Origin: Longimonas sp046498435
Lineage (GTDB): Bacteria; Bacteroidota; Rhodothermia; Rhodothermales; Salinibacteraceae
Direction: 5' to 3'
Length of the DNA stretch: 12,377 bases
NCBI RefSeq assembly: GCF_046498435.1
Contig: NZ_JAWOAR010000165.1
Location: 1 to 12,377 of the forward strand
Shown piece after piece: positions 1 through 5,984 of the stretch. Position numbers and translations under genes: made by a program. Within the stretch, counting starts at the first letter, position 1. Each line of letters opens with the position of its first letter. The notes under the pieces were generated by a model. The model was not told the origin of the DNA and ran no database searches. It saw only the letters and a list, made by a program, of their open reading frames with translations.

Positions 1-789
1 CTGAGCCAGGCGGCGAGCGTGGGCATGGTCGGTCGTCAGTTGGTCGCGGTGATGCGCCAGTGCGTAGCGCCCAGCGGCGGCCAAGATGCCCGCTTGGCGC
101 ATGCCCCCGCCCAGGCGTTTACGCACACGCCGCGCTGCATCGATGCAACCTGATGCACCTGCCAGTACCGACCCAACGGGAGCGCCGAGTCCTTTCGACA
201 GCGCCACCCACACCAGATCGAACGGAGCGGCATAGGTAGCAACGGATGTGCCCGACGCCGCTGCTGCGTTCCAAAGGCGAGCCCCATCGAGAAGCAGGCG
301 CAGCCCGTGCGAATGTGCAACCTCGGCAATAGCCTGTACACGCTCAATTGGATAGACGCGTCCGCCGGCTTTGTTGGCGGTGTTTTCGATTGCAACCACG
401 CGCGAACGGGCAAAGACCGCGCCCTCGGGACGAATGGCGGCGGCTACGGGTTGAGGCGTTAGCAGGCCGTTTGCGCTGTGCACCGGGTGCAGTTGAATGC
501 CCGAGACCGCGCCTGCCGCGCCCGTTTCGTAGTTGTAGATGTGACTGCTTGCATCCAGAATGACCTCGTCGCCCGGGTCGGTGAGCACATGTAGCGCAAT
601 CTGATTGGCCATGGTGCCCGAGGGAACGAACAGCGCATCCTCCTTGCCGAGCAAGGTTGCCACCTCGCGTTGCAACTCATTCACCGTAGGATCCTCGCCA
701 TACACATCGTCGCCCACGTCGGCAGTGGCCATAGCCTGACGCATGGCGGGGGAAGGGCGTGTAACGGTATCGCTGCGAAGATCAATCAT
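1..789 (-). CDS. ltaE: Low-specificity L-threonine aldolase, 3' end cut by window edge
   Basis: PLP-dependent cytosolic enzyme of the threonine aldolase family, cleaving L-threonine/L-allo-threonine to glycine and acetaldehyde. The 263 visible residues begin MIDLRSDTVTRP, the usual N-terminus of the family, so the start at 789 is well supported. Visible landmarks are the cofactor-binding stretch VPSGTMANQ (55-63), the SSH histidine expected to stack on the PLP ring (His83), LDGAR with the aspartate that contacts the pyridine nitrogen (Asp168), and SKGLGAP with the Schiff-base lysine (Lys199). Family members are about 340 residues, so roughly 80 C-terminal residues lie outside the window. It is the last visible gene of a minus-strand run, 70 bp after mtgA. 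No Shine-Dalgarno is visible. Low specificity, rather than strict L-allo preference, is assigned from family resemblance only. Confidence 0.93.
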   Translation of the reverse strand, partial: MIDLRSDTVTRPSPAMRQAMATADVGDDVYGEDPTVNELQREVATLLGKEDALFVPSGTMANQIALHVLTDPGDEVILDASSHIYNYETGAAGAVSGIQLHPVHSANGLLTPQPVAAAIRPEGAVFARSRVVAIENTANKAGGRVYPIERVQAIAEVAHSHGLRLLLDGARLWNAAAASGTSVATYAAPFDLVWVALSKGLGAPVGSVLAGASGCIDAARRVRKRLGGGMRQAGILAAAGRYALAHHRDQLTTDHAHARRLAQ

Positions 790-821
790 GGCATTGCTTG
801 GGTTAAGGGAGGGGCCGACAG

Positions 822-833
822 GAGTCGGGACTC
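822..833. repeat. Short palindrome between mtgA and the threonine aldolase gene
   Basis: GAGTC-GG-GACTC, two perfect 5-bp arms around a 2-bp centre, lies in the 70-bp gap between the two minus-strand genes. A 2-nt loop is too tight for a full hairpin and there is no T tract, so it does not look like a terminator. It could be a small protein-binding dyad or chance. Confidence 0.3.
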
Positions 834-859
834 TGCTCACTATGACCGGCGCTGAGGGC

Positions 860-1537
860 TTACCAGCCGTGCTGTGCCATGCGGCGCTCAATGATGCCCG
901 TGTAGCGCTCCATGTATTGCGGTGCGCGGTTGCGCGGGTCGGGCAAGCAGGCCGCCAAGCCCGCTGCCTGTCTTCGCGTGAGCTGGGCGGCCGCGTGTCC
1001 AAAATAATGATGCGTGGCGACTTCGGCCCCATACACGCCGTTGTCCCACTCTACGACATTCGCATACAGATGCAGGATGCGTTCTTTCGAGAGGATGAGT
1101 TCAGCCAGGTACGTAAGCGGGACTTCCATGGCCTTGCGCACGTACGACCGGTGGGTGGTAAGAAACAGGTTCTTAACGAGTTGCTGCGTAACAGTGGACG
1201 CACCGCGCAGCCGTCCGCCTTGCTCGTATTCCGATCGGATATCACTCAGCGCCTCCCAGTCAATGCCGTAATGCTCGTAGAAGCGCCCGTCTTCAGCCGC
1301 CACAATAGCCCGCGGCAGGTGCGCGCTGATGGCAGAGGCTGCAACGGGTTCGTAGTGGCGTGTATAGTCGGCACCACTGAGCTGGGCCTCTATGGCCCGC
1401 TGTAGTTGTACGCCCGTGATAGGAGGCCACACGACGGTGTAAGCCAGCAGCGCCACGGTACACAGCATGAGATACGCGCTCAGCAGCAGGAATCCCCCCC
1501 ATGCAATGCGTTTGATCAACGGCCACAGATAGCGCAT
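860..1537 (-). CDS. mtgA: Monofunctional biosynthetic peptidoglycan transglycosylase MtgA
   Basis: Membrane-anchored glycosyltransferase (GT51) that polymerises lipid II into glycan strands on the periplasmic face; it has no transpeptidase domain. The 225-residue length fits monofunctional enzymes. Residues 11-37 form the single N-terminal membrane anchor, after a basic start. The GT51 motifs appear in order: AAEDGRFYEHYGID (80-93) with catalytic Glu82, GASTVTQQLVKNLFLT (112-127), RKAMEVPLTYLAE (134-146) with the second conserved Glu138, and KERILHLYANVVEWDNGVYG (151-170). The start at 1537 puts a normal cytoplasmic tail before the anchor. It begins 24 bp after greA ends on the same strand, so co-transcription is likely. 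LYANVVEW replaces the more usual LYLN..E.G, a mild variation. Function is firm from the motifs. Confidence 0.96.
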   Translation of the reverse strand: MRYLWPLIKRIAWGGFLLLSAYLMLCTVALLAYTVVWPPITGVQLQRAIEAQLSGADYTRHYEPVAASAISAHLPRAIVAAEDGRFYEHYGIDWEALSDIRSEYEQGGRLRGASTVTQQLVKNLFLTTHRSYVRKAMEVPLTYLAELILSKERILHLYANVVEWDNGVYGAEVATHHYFGHAAAQLTRRQAAGLAACLPDPRNRAPQYMERYTGIIERRMAQHGW

Positions 1538-1561
1538 AACGAAACCACGGGCCCGGCCCGT

Positions 1562-2038
1562 TTAGCGGGTAATGTCGGTGATTCTGAGCGTTATCGTACC
1601 GGCGGGAACCTTGATATCGACCTCGTCGCCCTCTTCCTGGCCCAGTAAGCCTTTGCCAACGGGGCTTTCAACCGAAATTTTACCTTCGGATACGTCGGCT
1701 TCCTGCTCATTTACGAGTGTGTAGACCTGCTCGGCCCCGGTGCTCAGGTTTTCTACAGTGACCTTTGAGAGGATATACGCTTTGCTGTCGTCGACCTCAC
1801 TTTCGTCTACGACGCGGGCGCGCGAGATCGTATCTTCTAGTTTCGAGATGCGCGCCTCCAGTTTGCCTTGCTCTTCTTTCGCGGCATCGTACTCCGCGTT
1901 TTCCGAGAGATCCCCTTTGGCCCGCGCTTCGGCAATGGCATCCGCAATGCGCGCACGTTCTTTTGTTTTCAGGAAGTGCAGTTCGTCTTTGAGCTCCTGA
2001 AATCCTTCTTCGGTAAGGTATACAGTCTTTTTGCTCAT
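1562..2038 (-). CDS. greA: Transcription elongation factor GreA
   Basis: GreA enters the RNA polymerase secondary channel and stimulates cleavage of backtracked transcripts. The 158-residue protein has the standard length and order: an N-terminal antiparallel coiled coil (about 1-75) with the tip sequence GDLSENAEYDAAKEEQG (42-58), whose acidic pair Asp43/Glu46 is the equivalent of the Mg-coordinating residues of E. coli GreA, and a C-terminal FKBP-like domain containing SPVGKGLLGQEEGDEV. The frame is open 29 codons further upstream, but MSKKTVYLTEEG is the normal family start and is preceded by an A/T-rich stretch, so 2038 is chosen. It probably leads a greA-mtgA-ltaE unit. A strong hairpin lies 40 nt before the start codon, and GreA leaders are known in E. 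coli to hold attenuating structures, so leader control is plausible here. Confidence 0.98.
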   Translation of the reverse strand: MSKKTVYLTEEGFQELKDELHFLKTKERARIADAIAEARAKGDLSENAEYDAAKEEQGKLEARISKLEDTISRARVVDESEVDDSKAYILSKVTVENLSTGAEQVYTLVNEQEADVSEGKISVESPVGKGLLGQEEGDEVDIKVPAGTITLRITDITR

Positions 2039-2078
2039 AAATAAAGCAGTAACATCATGGAAGAGTACATCTACAAAG

Positions 2079-2120
2079 ACAGACCGCCACACCCGTGCGG
2101 CCACGGAAGCGGCGGTCTGT
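2079..2120 (-). repeat. Long imperfect hairpin in the greA leader
   Basis: Perfect 10-bp arms (2079-2088 ACAGACCGCC with 2111-2120 GGCGGTCTGT) enclose a 5-bp inner stem (2093-2097 with 2102-2106) and a 4-nt loop. Read as minus-strand RNA, the 4x4 internal loop can pair as G-U, C-G, one U-U mismatch and U-G, giving an almost continuous 19-position helix. It ends 40 nt before the greA start codon. The bases after it on the minus strand (CTTTGTAG) are only mildly U-rich, so it is a poor intrinsic terminator. It could be an attenuator or leader stem for greA, or a 3' end for the upstream WbqC-family gene. Confidence 0.6.
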
Positions 2121-2140
2121 AGCATGTTGCATGTGTCGGA

Positions 2141-2166
2141 GCTTTATTCGGAAAGGCGCACGCAAA
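2141..2166 (-). promoter_or_regulatory. Possible greA promoter
   Basis: On the minus strand TTTG (2166-2163) is followed after 16 nt by TAAAGC (2146-2141). This roughly fits a -33/-10 arrangement and would start transcription near 2134, placing the 2079-2120 hairpin at the front of a leader of about 95 nt. The -10 match is weak and the spacing short for the Bacteroidetes-type promoter, so this is tentative. Confidence 0.25.
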
Positions 2167-2216
2167 GTTCCTTAACATAGCGGACGGCGGGGTTTCTCCT
2201 CACACGGCAGACGCAT

Positions 2217-2227
2217 GAACGGCGTTC
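2217..2227. repeat. Small dyad downstream of the WbqC-family gene
   Basis: GAACG-G-CGTTC, two 5-bp arms around a single centre base, lies in the gap between the WbqC-family gene and greA. It is too short to form a terminator and has no T tract. It may be a protein site or chance. Confidence 0.25.
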
Positions 2228-2277
2228 TACGATATCGCCCGTCAAGATACAGCAAAGACAGGGCGTTATGAACAGTG

Positions 2278-2955
2278 TTATGATGCAGGGAGGGCAAGCC
2301 CTTCTGCTATAATGCGTGTGGCCTCGGGCCCGTAGTTGAAAATGCAGTCGATAGCGGCCATGCCTGGCTCAAAGCCATCGAAGTTCTGGCGGTATGTAGG
2401 ATGCTCGTATGGCGGAAGCACGGTGTATGCCTCGGTCGTAGGGGAAGCGTCGAGCTCATCCTGATGCTCGTGCGCCACCCACACCGCATCCGCCTGAAGC
2501 GCCGTACCAACATCCGCAAGCTGGCTGATACCATGCTCGGAGGCGTGCTCAAACGGCGTTTCGATCTGGGCAAAGGCACAGGTACACCGCGTGGAGATCT
2601 CGTTTGCGGTTTGTAGCAACTCGGGGGCGGTGTCAAAGAGCGGCGCAAAGTCGTCCTCGAAGTACTCGAAGTACATCGTGGAGCGGTAGTTGTACATGAA
2701 GGCGCGCCACTGCCGCTCGTGCCAAGGCACGTTGCCGTCGATCTTGACCTTGTGGGCCGGACGCCCATGTTGGTGCGACCACATCGGCAGGGTAATCCAC
2801 TGCCAGCCGTTGGGATTGCGCAGTTTGCTTCGGCTTTGGCGGGTTTGGCGCCGGTAGGGCCAGGTGTCAGCCCAAAGCACCCGATCGGCAGCGGCCATGA
2901 GTGCTACGCTGTGCAGGGGCGGAAAGTACTCAAGCGGCAAAACAGCAACAGTCAT
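2278..2955 (-). CDS. WbqC-family protein
   Basis: A 225-residue cytosolic protein of the WbqC-like family, common in Bacteroidetes, whose members are often found in O-antigen or polysaccharide gene clusters; the biochemical role of the family is not settled. Family features seen are the start MTVAVLPLEYFPPLHSVALM, the region WPYRRQTRQSRSKLRNPNGW (32-51), WQWITLPMW (51-59), and the C-terminal HPTYRQNFDGFEPGMAAID (185-203). The frame stays open for 26 more codons upstream, but homologous proteins start at the LP.EYFPP segment, so 2955 is chosen. It stands alone on the minus strand, divergent from the carotenoid operon across a 410-bp gap, with no sugar genes nearby, so its context says little. 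Three Cys residues occur (Cys124, Cys126, Cys204), but no obvious metal site. Confidence 0.85.
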   Translation of the reverse strand: MTVAVLPLEYFPPLHSVALMAAADRVLWADTWPYRRQTRQSRSKLRNPNGWQWITLPMWSHQHGRPAHKVKIDGNVPWHERQWRAFMYNYRSTMYFEYFEDDFAPLFDTAPELLQTANEISTRCTCAFAQIETPFEHASEHGISQLADVGTALQADAVWVAHEHQDELDASPTTEAYTVLPPYEHPTYRQNFDGFEPGMAAIDCIFNYGPEATRIIAEGLALPAS

Positions 2956-3016
2956 ACGCAGCAGATATGTCGAGGATAAATACGAAGCACAGCGTGAAAA
3001 ATGAATATGGTGTATC

Positions 3017-3034
3017 CATGCAACCGGTGGCATG
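3017..3034. promoter_or_regulatory. 18-bp near-palindrome, operator candidate
   Basis: CATGCAACCGGTGGCATG is symmetric at 8 of its 9 base-pair positions; only 3022/3029 breaks symmetry. It lies 62 bp upstream of the WbqC-family start codon. The length and near-perfect symmetry fit a dimeric repressor or activator site better than a hairpin. No regulator gene is present in the window to pair it with. Confidence 0.4.
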
Positions 3035-3050
3035 CGACTGCCATACCGCG

Positions 3051-3067
3051 CGTAGCCCCGTGCTACG
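3051..3067. repeat. 6-bp hairpin CGTAGC/GCTACG
   Basis: Perfect 6-bp arms (3051-3056 and 3062-3067) around the 5-nt loop CCCGT lie in the divergent intergenic region. No T tract follows on either strand, so a terminator is unlikely. Its role is unknown. Confidence 0.4.
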
Positions 3068-3080
3068 GAACGATTGCCGG

Positions 3081-3091
3081 GTTGTTACAAC
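3081..3091. repeat. Small dyad GTTGT-T-ACAAC
   Basis: Two 5-bp arms around one centre base. The shape resembles many helix-turn-helix half-site pairs, but a dyad this short can arise by chance. It is listed because it is the third dyad within 75 bp of the same intergenic region. Confidence 0.3.
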
Positions 3092-3267
3092 GCAGCGGCA
3101 TAAACTCGCGCGTGGGTGTTTCGCTTTGGAGCCTCTATCGGTATACTACAAAAAGTGTATTGCAGGTACCTTAGCGTCTGGGCCCACCCTTTGCAGATGA
3201 CAGAATGTCGATACGTGGCGAATCAAAGCCGGGTCCGACTTCTTACATGGATCGGTGTATCCTTGTA

Positions 3268-3294
3268 GCCCTATCCTGATAGGTTCCGCCCTAT
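3268..3294 (+). promoter_or_regulatory. Repeat and palindrome over the presumed -33/spacer of the cruF promoter
   Basis: GCCCTAT occurs at 3268-3274 and again at 3288-3294, exactly 20 bp apart, about two turns of the helix. The first copy overlaps a perfect palindrome CCTATC-CT-GATAGG (3270-3283). Together they cover the place where a -33 element and spacer would lie for the -7 element at 3294-3301, where no TTTG is present. This suggests an operator for a repressor, or for an activator that compensates for a poor -33. The regulator is not in the window. Confidence 0.4.
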
Positions 3295-3301
3295 AGTTTT
3301 G
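3294..3301 (+). promoter_or_regulatory. TAnnTTTG -7 element of the carotenoid operon
   Basis: TAGTTTTG matches the Bacteroidetes -7 consensus TAnnTTTG at every fixed position. It predicts a transcript start near 3306-3308, which would exclude the ATG at 3306 as a usable start and favour the ATG at 3366 with a leader of about 59 nt. No good -33 TTTG is seen at the right distance. Whether this lineage uses this promoter type is assumed, not shown. Confidence 0.45.
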
Positions 3302-3365
3302 GGTAATGCACCGGCGGCGCGGAGGTCCCGCTCTGTCTCCCTCTTTGTTGATTTCTTTTCGCTGT

Positions 3366-4316
3366 ATGCCTTCCTCACCACGTACAGAACACGCTGACCC
3401 CAATCGTGGCGACTTGATGGGGGATGAAGCCCGATCCACTACCTCCTCTGCTCCTCTCACCGAGGCGGCTGCAAGTCCGCTCTTTTTGGGCGCGTTAACC
3501 CTTTTTGCGGGCTCCATTGCCTTTAGCGTGCTCGGCATGCTGCTGTTGCAAGTCGTGCCCGATGCCCTCTCGTACTTTGGCCCGTACCTGGGAACGCTCA
3601 TCAGTGCGCCTACCTGGACGTACATGTCGCTGCTGCCTGTCCTTGCGCTGCTGATGTATGGCCCAAGCCTGGGATGGAAACGCGTGGCCTTCTTTGCGTT
3701 CTGGGGGTGTTTCGTGGGCGGAGCCAGCGAGCTAATTGGAACCACAAAGCTGCTTGCCATTGGCGATCTTGTGCTGCCATTTGGTGAGTACGAATACACC
3801 GCCTGGCTGGGCCCGAAATTTGCCGACCACGTGCCCTACTTTATTCCTGCCTCATGGTTTGCCATGTCGATCGTATCGTTCGACCTGGCGCGACGCATCA
3901 GCGATAGGCGCTGGGTCTATATAGTGGTGGCTGCACTATTTATGACACTATGGGACGTGTCGCTCGATCCGGCCATGAATGGCGCGGGCGTGGACAATGC
4001 TGTGGGAAGCGCCATGTTCTGGTCATACCCGCAGGGCGGGTTCTACTACGGCATGCCTATTTCGAACTGGATTGGATGGTTTGGCGTGAGTGCCATTATC
4101 ATGCTGGGCTACGAGTACCTGGGCGGCGGGCTCCATAGGTATCATGCGTGGGCCCCTGCGGTATACCTGCTGAACTGCCTCTTCCCACTCCTCATTCTGG
4201 CGATGCAAGGCATGAGCATTGCCGTGTTCATTGGGGGCGTGGCTACAGCCATTCCGTTTCTGGTGATCTGGCGAACGCCCGGCGCCTCCCTTCGCTTTCT
4301 ACCTGCGAATGCATGA
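3366..4316 (+). CDS. cruF: Carotenoid 1',2'-hydratase CruF
   Basis: Integral membrane enzyme that adds water across the 1',2' double bond of the acyclic end of gamma-carotene-type carotenoids, giving the hydroxyl later glycosylated by CruG. With the start at 3366 it has 316 residues and about eight membrane helices (near 38-64, 83-99, 107-123, 157-175, 184-198, 237-253, 263-280, 284-302). Family signatures include GASELIGT (119-126), GEYEYTAWLGPK (140-151), VPYFIPASWF (156-165), WDVSLDPAM (196-204) and GFYYGMPISNWIGWF (225-239). The frame is open to an ATG at 3306, but that would sit on the predicted transcript start and adds a basic, unconserved tail; 3418 is another possible start. It is the first gene of the operon and overlaps crtB by 8 nt. 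Family assignment is strong; the exact natural substrate depends on cyclase genes elsewhere. Confidence 0.92.
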   Translation: MPSSPRTEHADPNRGDLMGDEARSTTSSAPLTEAAASPLFLGALTLFAGSIAFSVLGMLLLQVVPDALSYFGPYLGTLISAPTWTYMSLLPVLALLMYGPSLGWKRVAFFAFWGCFVGGASELIGTTKLLAIGDLVLPFGEYEYTAWLGPKFADHVPYFIPASWFAMSIVSFDLARRISDRRWVYIVVAALFMTLWDVSLDPAMNGAGVDNAVGSAMFWSYPQGGFYYGMPISNWIGWFGVSAIIMLGYEYLGGGLHRYHAWAPAVYLLNCLFPLLILAMQGMSIAVFIGGVATAIPFLVIWRTPGASLRFLPANA

Positions 4317-5286
4317 CGCCATGTTTACCTCTGCTCCCAACGATGCGTACATGATGCAAGAGCCCGACGTGGTGGCTCCGGAGTTGGAGAGCCGCGCCGA
4401 TGAGGATGAATGGCTCTGGGCCTCGTTTCGGTATCACTCGCGCACTTTCTCGATGGCGGCGCGCCTGCTGCCGTCGCGCGTACAGCTGCCCGTAGCTGCG
4501 CTCTACCTGTTCTGCCGCCACGTTGACTCTATTGCCGATCACCGCGTCCTTGAGGTAGGGCCCAAGGCGGCGCTCGACGAGGTGCATGCCACCTGGGAAG
4601 CCCTCGATGCTACGCTCGCGGGTCAGCCGCCCGATACGCTGCTCTGGCGCCGCCTGCACGAGGTGCACGACCGCTTCGGGCTGCATCGGACCCCGCTCTA
4701 TGAACTGCTCGAAGGCGCAATCTGGGACCTGGAGGACCGTCCCATCCGCACACTCGACGACCTGGTCGATTACTCAAATCTTGTAGGCGGTAGCGTGGGG
4801 GCCATGATGCTCCCGTTTTTGGCGGATGCGGAGGCGCACCCACAGCTTGAAGGAGCAGCCCGGCAGATGGGCATTGCCATGCAGATCACGAACATTCTGC
4901 GCGATGTGGGCGAAGATCTGCATCATCTCAATCGGGTGTATCTGCCTATGGAATGGTTCGAGGCCTACGGCATTGCCCCCAATACCCTCACCGAGCGCGA
5001 CACGTTGCCCGAAGCGTACCCCCAGTTGTTAGAGGATGCGATGGCAGCTGCCGAGGCGCGCTACGTATCCAGCATGACAGCTATTGGCGCGTTGCCCTGG
5101 AGCGTACGCACCGGCATTCGGGCTGCTGCGCGCATGTACCGCGAGATCATGAACGAGGTGCGTGCGCTCGACTACGATAACATCCGCCACCGCGCCTATG
5201 TGTCTACCCCGCGTAAGCTGTGGTGCGTGTGCGCCGACACGTACTCCCGTCGCAAGGCCCGCTTGCAACCCGCCGAGGTCGCATGA
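4309..5286 (+). CDS. crtB: Phytoene synthase
   Basis: Head-to-head condensing enzyme that joins two geranylgeranyl diphosphates into 15-cis-phytoene, the committed step of C40 carotenoid synthesis; soluble or membrane-associated. The 325 residues show the squalene/phytoene synthase features: YHSRTFSMAARLLP (42-55), first aspartate-rich motif DSIAD (73-77), YSNLVGGSVGAMMLP (155-169), second motif DVGED (199-203) within ITNILRDVGEDLHHLNRVYL, and the C-terminal YREIMNEV...RAYVSTPRKL. Both DxxxD diphosphate-Mg motifs are intact. The start at 4309 overlaps the end of cruF by 8 nt; an in-frame ATG at 4321 is an alternative that would leave the genes 4 bp apart. Homology with C30 synthases cannot be excluded by eye, but the CruF/CruG neighbours point to C40 phytoene. 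The downstream acyltransferase starts in an ATGA overlap with its stop. Confidence 0.95.
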   Translation: MHDAMFTSAPNDAYMMQEPDVVAPELESRADEDEWLWASFRYHSRTFSMAARLLPSRVQLPVAALYLFCRHVDSIADHRVLEVGPKAALDEVHATWEALDATLAGQPPDTLLWRRLHEVHDRFGLHRTPLYELLEGAIWDLEDRPIRTLDDLVDYSNLVGGSVGAMMLPFLADAEAHPQLEGAARQMGIAMQITNILRDVGEDLHHLNRVYLPMEWFEAYGIAPNTLTERDTLPEAYPQLLEDAMAAAEARYVSSMTAIGALPWSVRTGIRAAARMYREIMNEVRALDYDNIRHRAYVSTPRKLWCVCADTYSRRKARLQPAEVA

Positions 5287-5984
5287 ATGCACCTGCCGCT
5301 CGCATTGTAGAGGCCTGGATGCGATGGGACCTGAACCGCTCGTTTCAGCGGATTGAGTGGCACGGCTCCTGGCCCCCGGCGCTGCCTTCCGACCAACCGC
5401 TCATTGTGTGCGCAAATCACCACCACTTTTACGACGGGCACTTGTTGTGGCACCTGCTTACCGACACACTGGGACGCCCGAGCATGGTGTGGATGCAAGA
5501 ATGGCACCGCTTCCCGTTTTTCGCACCAGTCGGAGCCATGCCGTTTCCGTCCGATGATCCGCGTGCTCGGGCCGCCACAGTGCGCCGCACAGCCCGCCGG
5601 TTTCGTGCTACCTCACAGGCTGCGCTCCTCTACTTTCCGAGTGGGGCATTGCAGTCTCCCAACACAGGGATTGGGCCCTACCCGGTAGAGCGGTTCGCAC
5701 GCATCCATCGGCTGTATCCACAGGCCGTGTTCTGGCCCGTGGCGCTGCACATTACGTGGGATGGCGCGCCGTACCCGGTAGCCCAGTTGCGGGGCGGCCC
5801 GCGCCTCGACCTGGCCCACCACGCTCCCGGATCTGTCGAGACGCACCTGCGCCGCCAGTGGCACGCACTCCGCGAAACAACCACGCCCCCCACCCATCTG
5901 CTGATGGACGGGCGCTCCTCGCCCGCCGATCGTTGGAGCTTTGCCTGGACGCTGCCTCTTTTTAAACGCTTACTGCCGTCATGA
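5283..5984 (+). CDS. PlsC-like acyltransferase, candidate carotenoid-glycoside acyltransferase
   Basis: A 233-residue protein of the 1-acylglycerol-3-phosphate acyltransferase superfamily. It has the catalytic HX4D motif as NHHHFYDGH (His46, Asp51), the acceptor-side stretch FPFFAPVGAMPF (77-88), and the third block as LLYFPSGAL (115-123), where the usual Glu of FPEG is Ser. A fourth-block-like VFWPVALHI (149-157) follows. No signal peptide or clear membrane helix is seen. The start at 5283 forms an ATGA overlap with the crtB stop; the frame is open 21 codons upstream inside crtB, which is less likely. It sits between crtB and a CruG-type glycosyltransferase, so transfer of a fatty acyl group to the sugar of a carotenoid glucoside is the best inference, as needed for salinixanthin-like pigments. 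A general phospholipid role is the alternative. Confidence 0.82.
   Translation: MNAPAARIVEAWMRWDLNRSFQRIEWHGSWPPALPSDQPLIVCANHHHFYDGHLLWHLLTDTLGRPSMVWMQEWHRFPFFAPVGAMPFPSDDPRARAATVRRTARRFRATSQAALLYFPSGALQSPNTGIGPYPVERFARIHRLYPQAVFWPVALHITWDGAPYPVAQLRGGPRLDLAHHAPGSVETHLRRQWHALRETTTPPTHLLMDGRSSPADRWSFAWTLPLFKRLLPS

Larger units (their letters stand above)
2956..3365. other. Divergent intergenic region before the carotenoid operon
   Basis: About 410 bp without a convincing gene, lying between the minus-strand WbqC-family gene and the plus-strand cruF start. It holds an 18-bp near-palindrome (3017-3034), a 6-bp hairpin (3051-3067), a small dyad (3081-3091), a TATACT box (3142-3147) without a good -35, and repeats over a TAnnTTTG element (3268-3301). 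A 23-codon open frame near 3197 has no support. I see no tRNA or recognisable riboswitch. Confidence 0.6.

Noticed and set aside
743..1405. Plus-strand frame of 220 codons opposite mtgA
   Set aside because: mtgA on the minus strand contains all GT51 motifs; the antisense frame has none.
2039..2125. 29-codon N-terminal extension of greA
   Set aside because: GreA proteins begin at the MSKK..YLT.EG position, and the extension runs through the leader hairpin.
3142..3147. TATACT as a sigma-70 -10 box for the carotenoid operon
   Set aside because: No acceptable -35 lies 16-18 bp upstream, and it is far from the cruF start; the 3294-3301 element is a better match.
3081..3305. tRNA, riboswitch or CRISPR in the intergenic region
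   Set aside because: No cloverleaf, no regularly spaced repeats, and no known riboswitch core could be read.
3306..3365. Upstream ATG (3306) as the cruF start
   Set aside because: It coincides with the transcript start predicted by the -7 element, and the extra 20 residues are basic and unconserved. It is not fully excluded.
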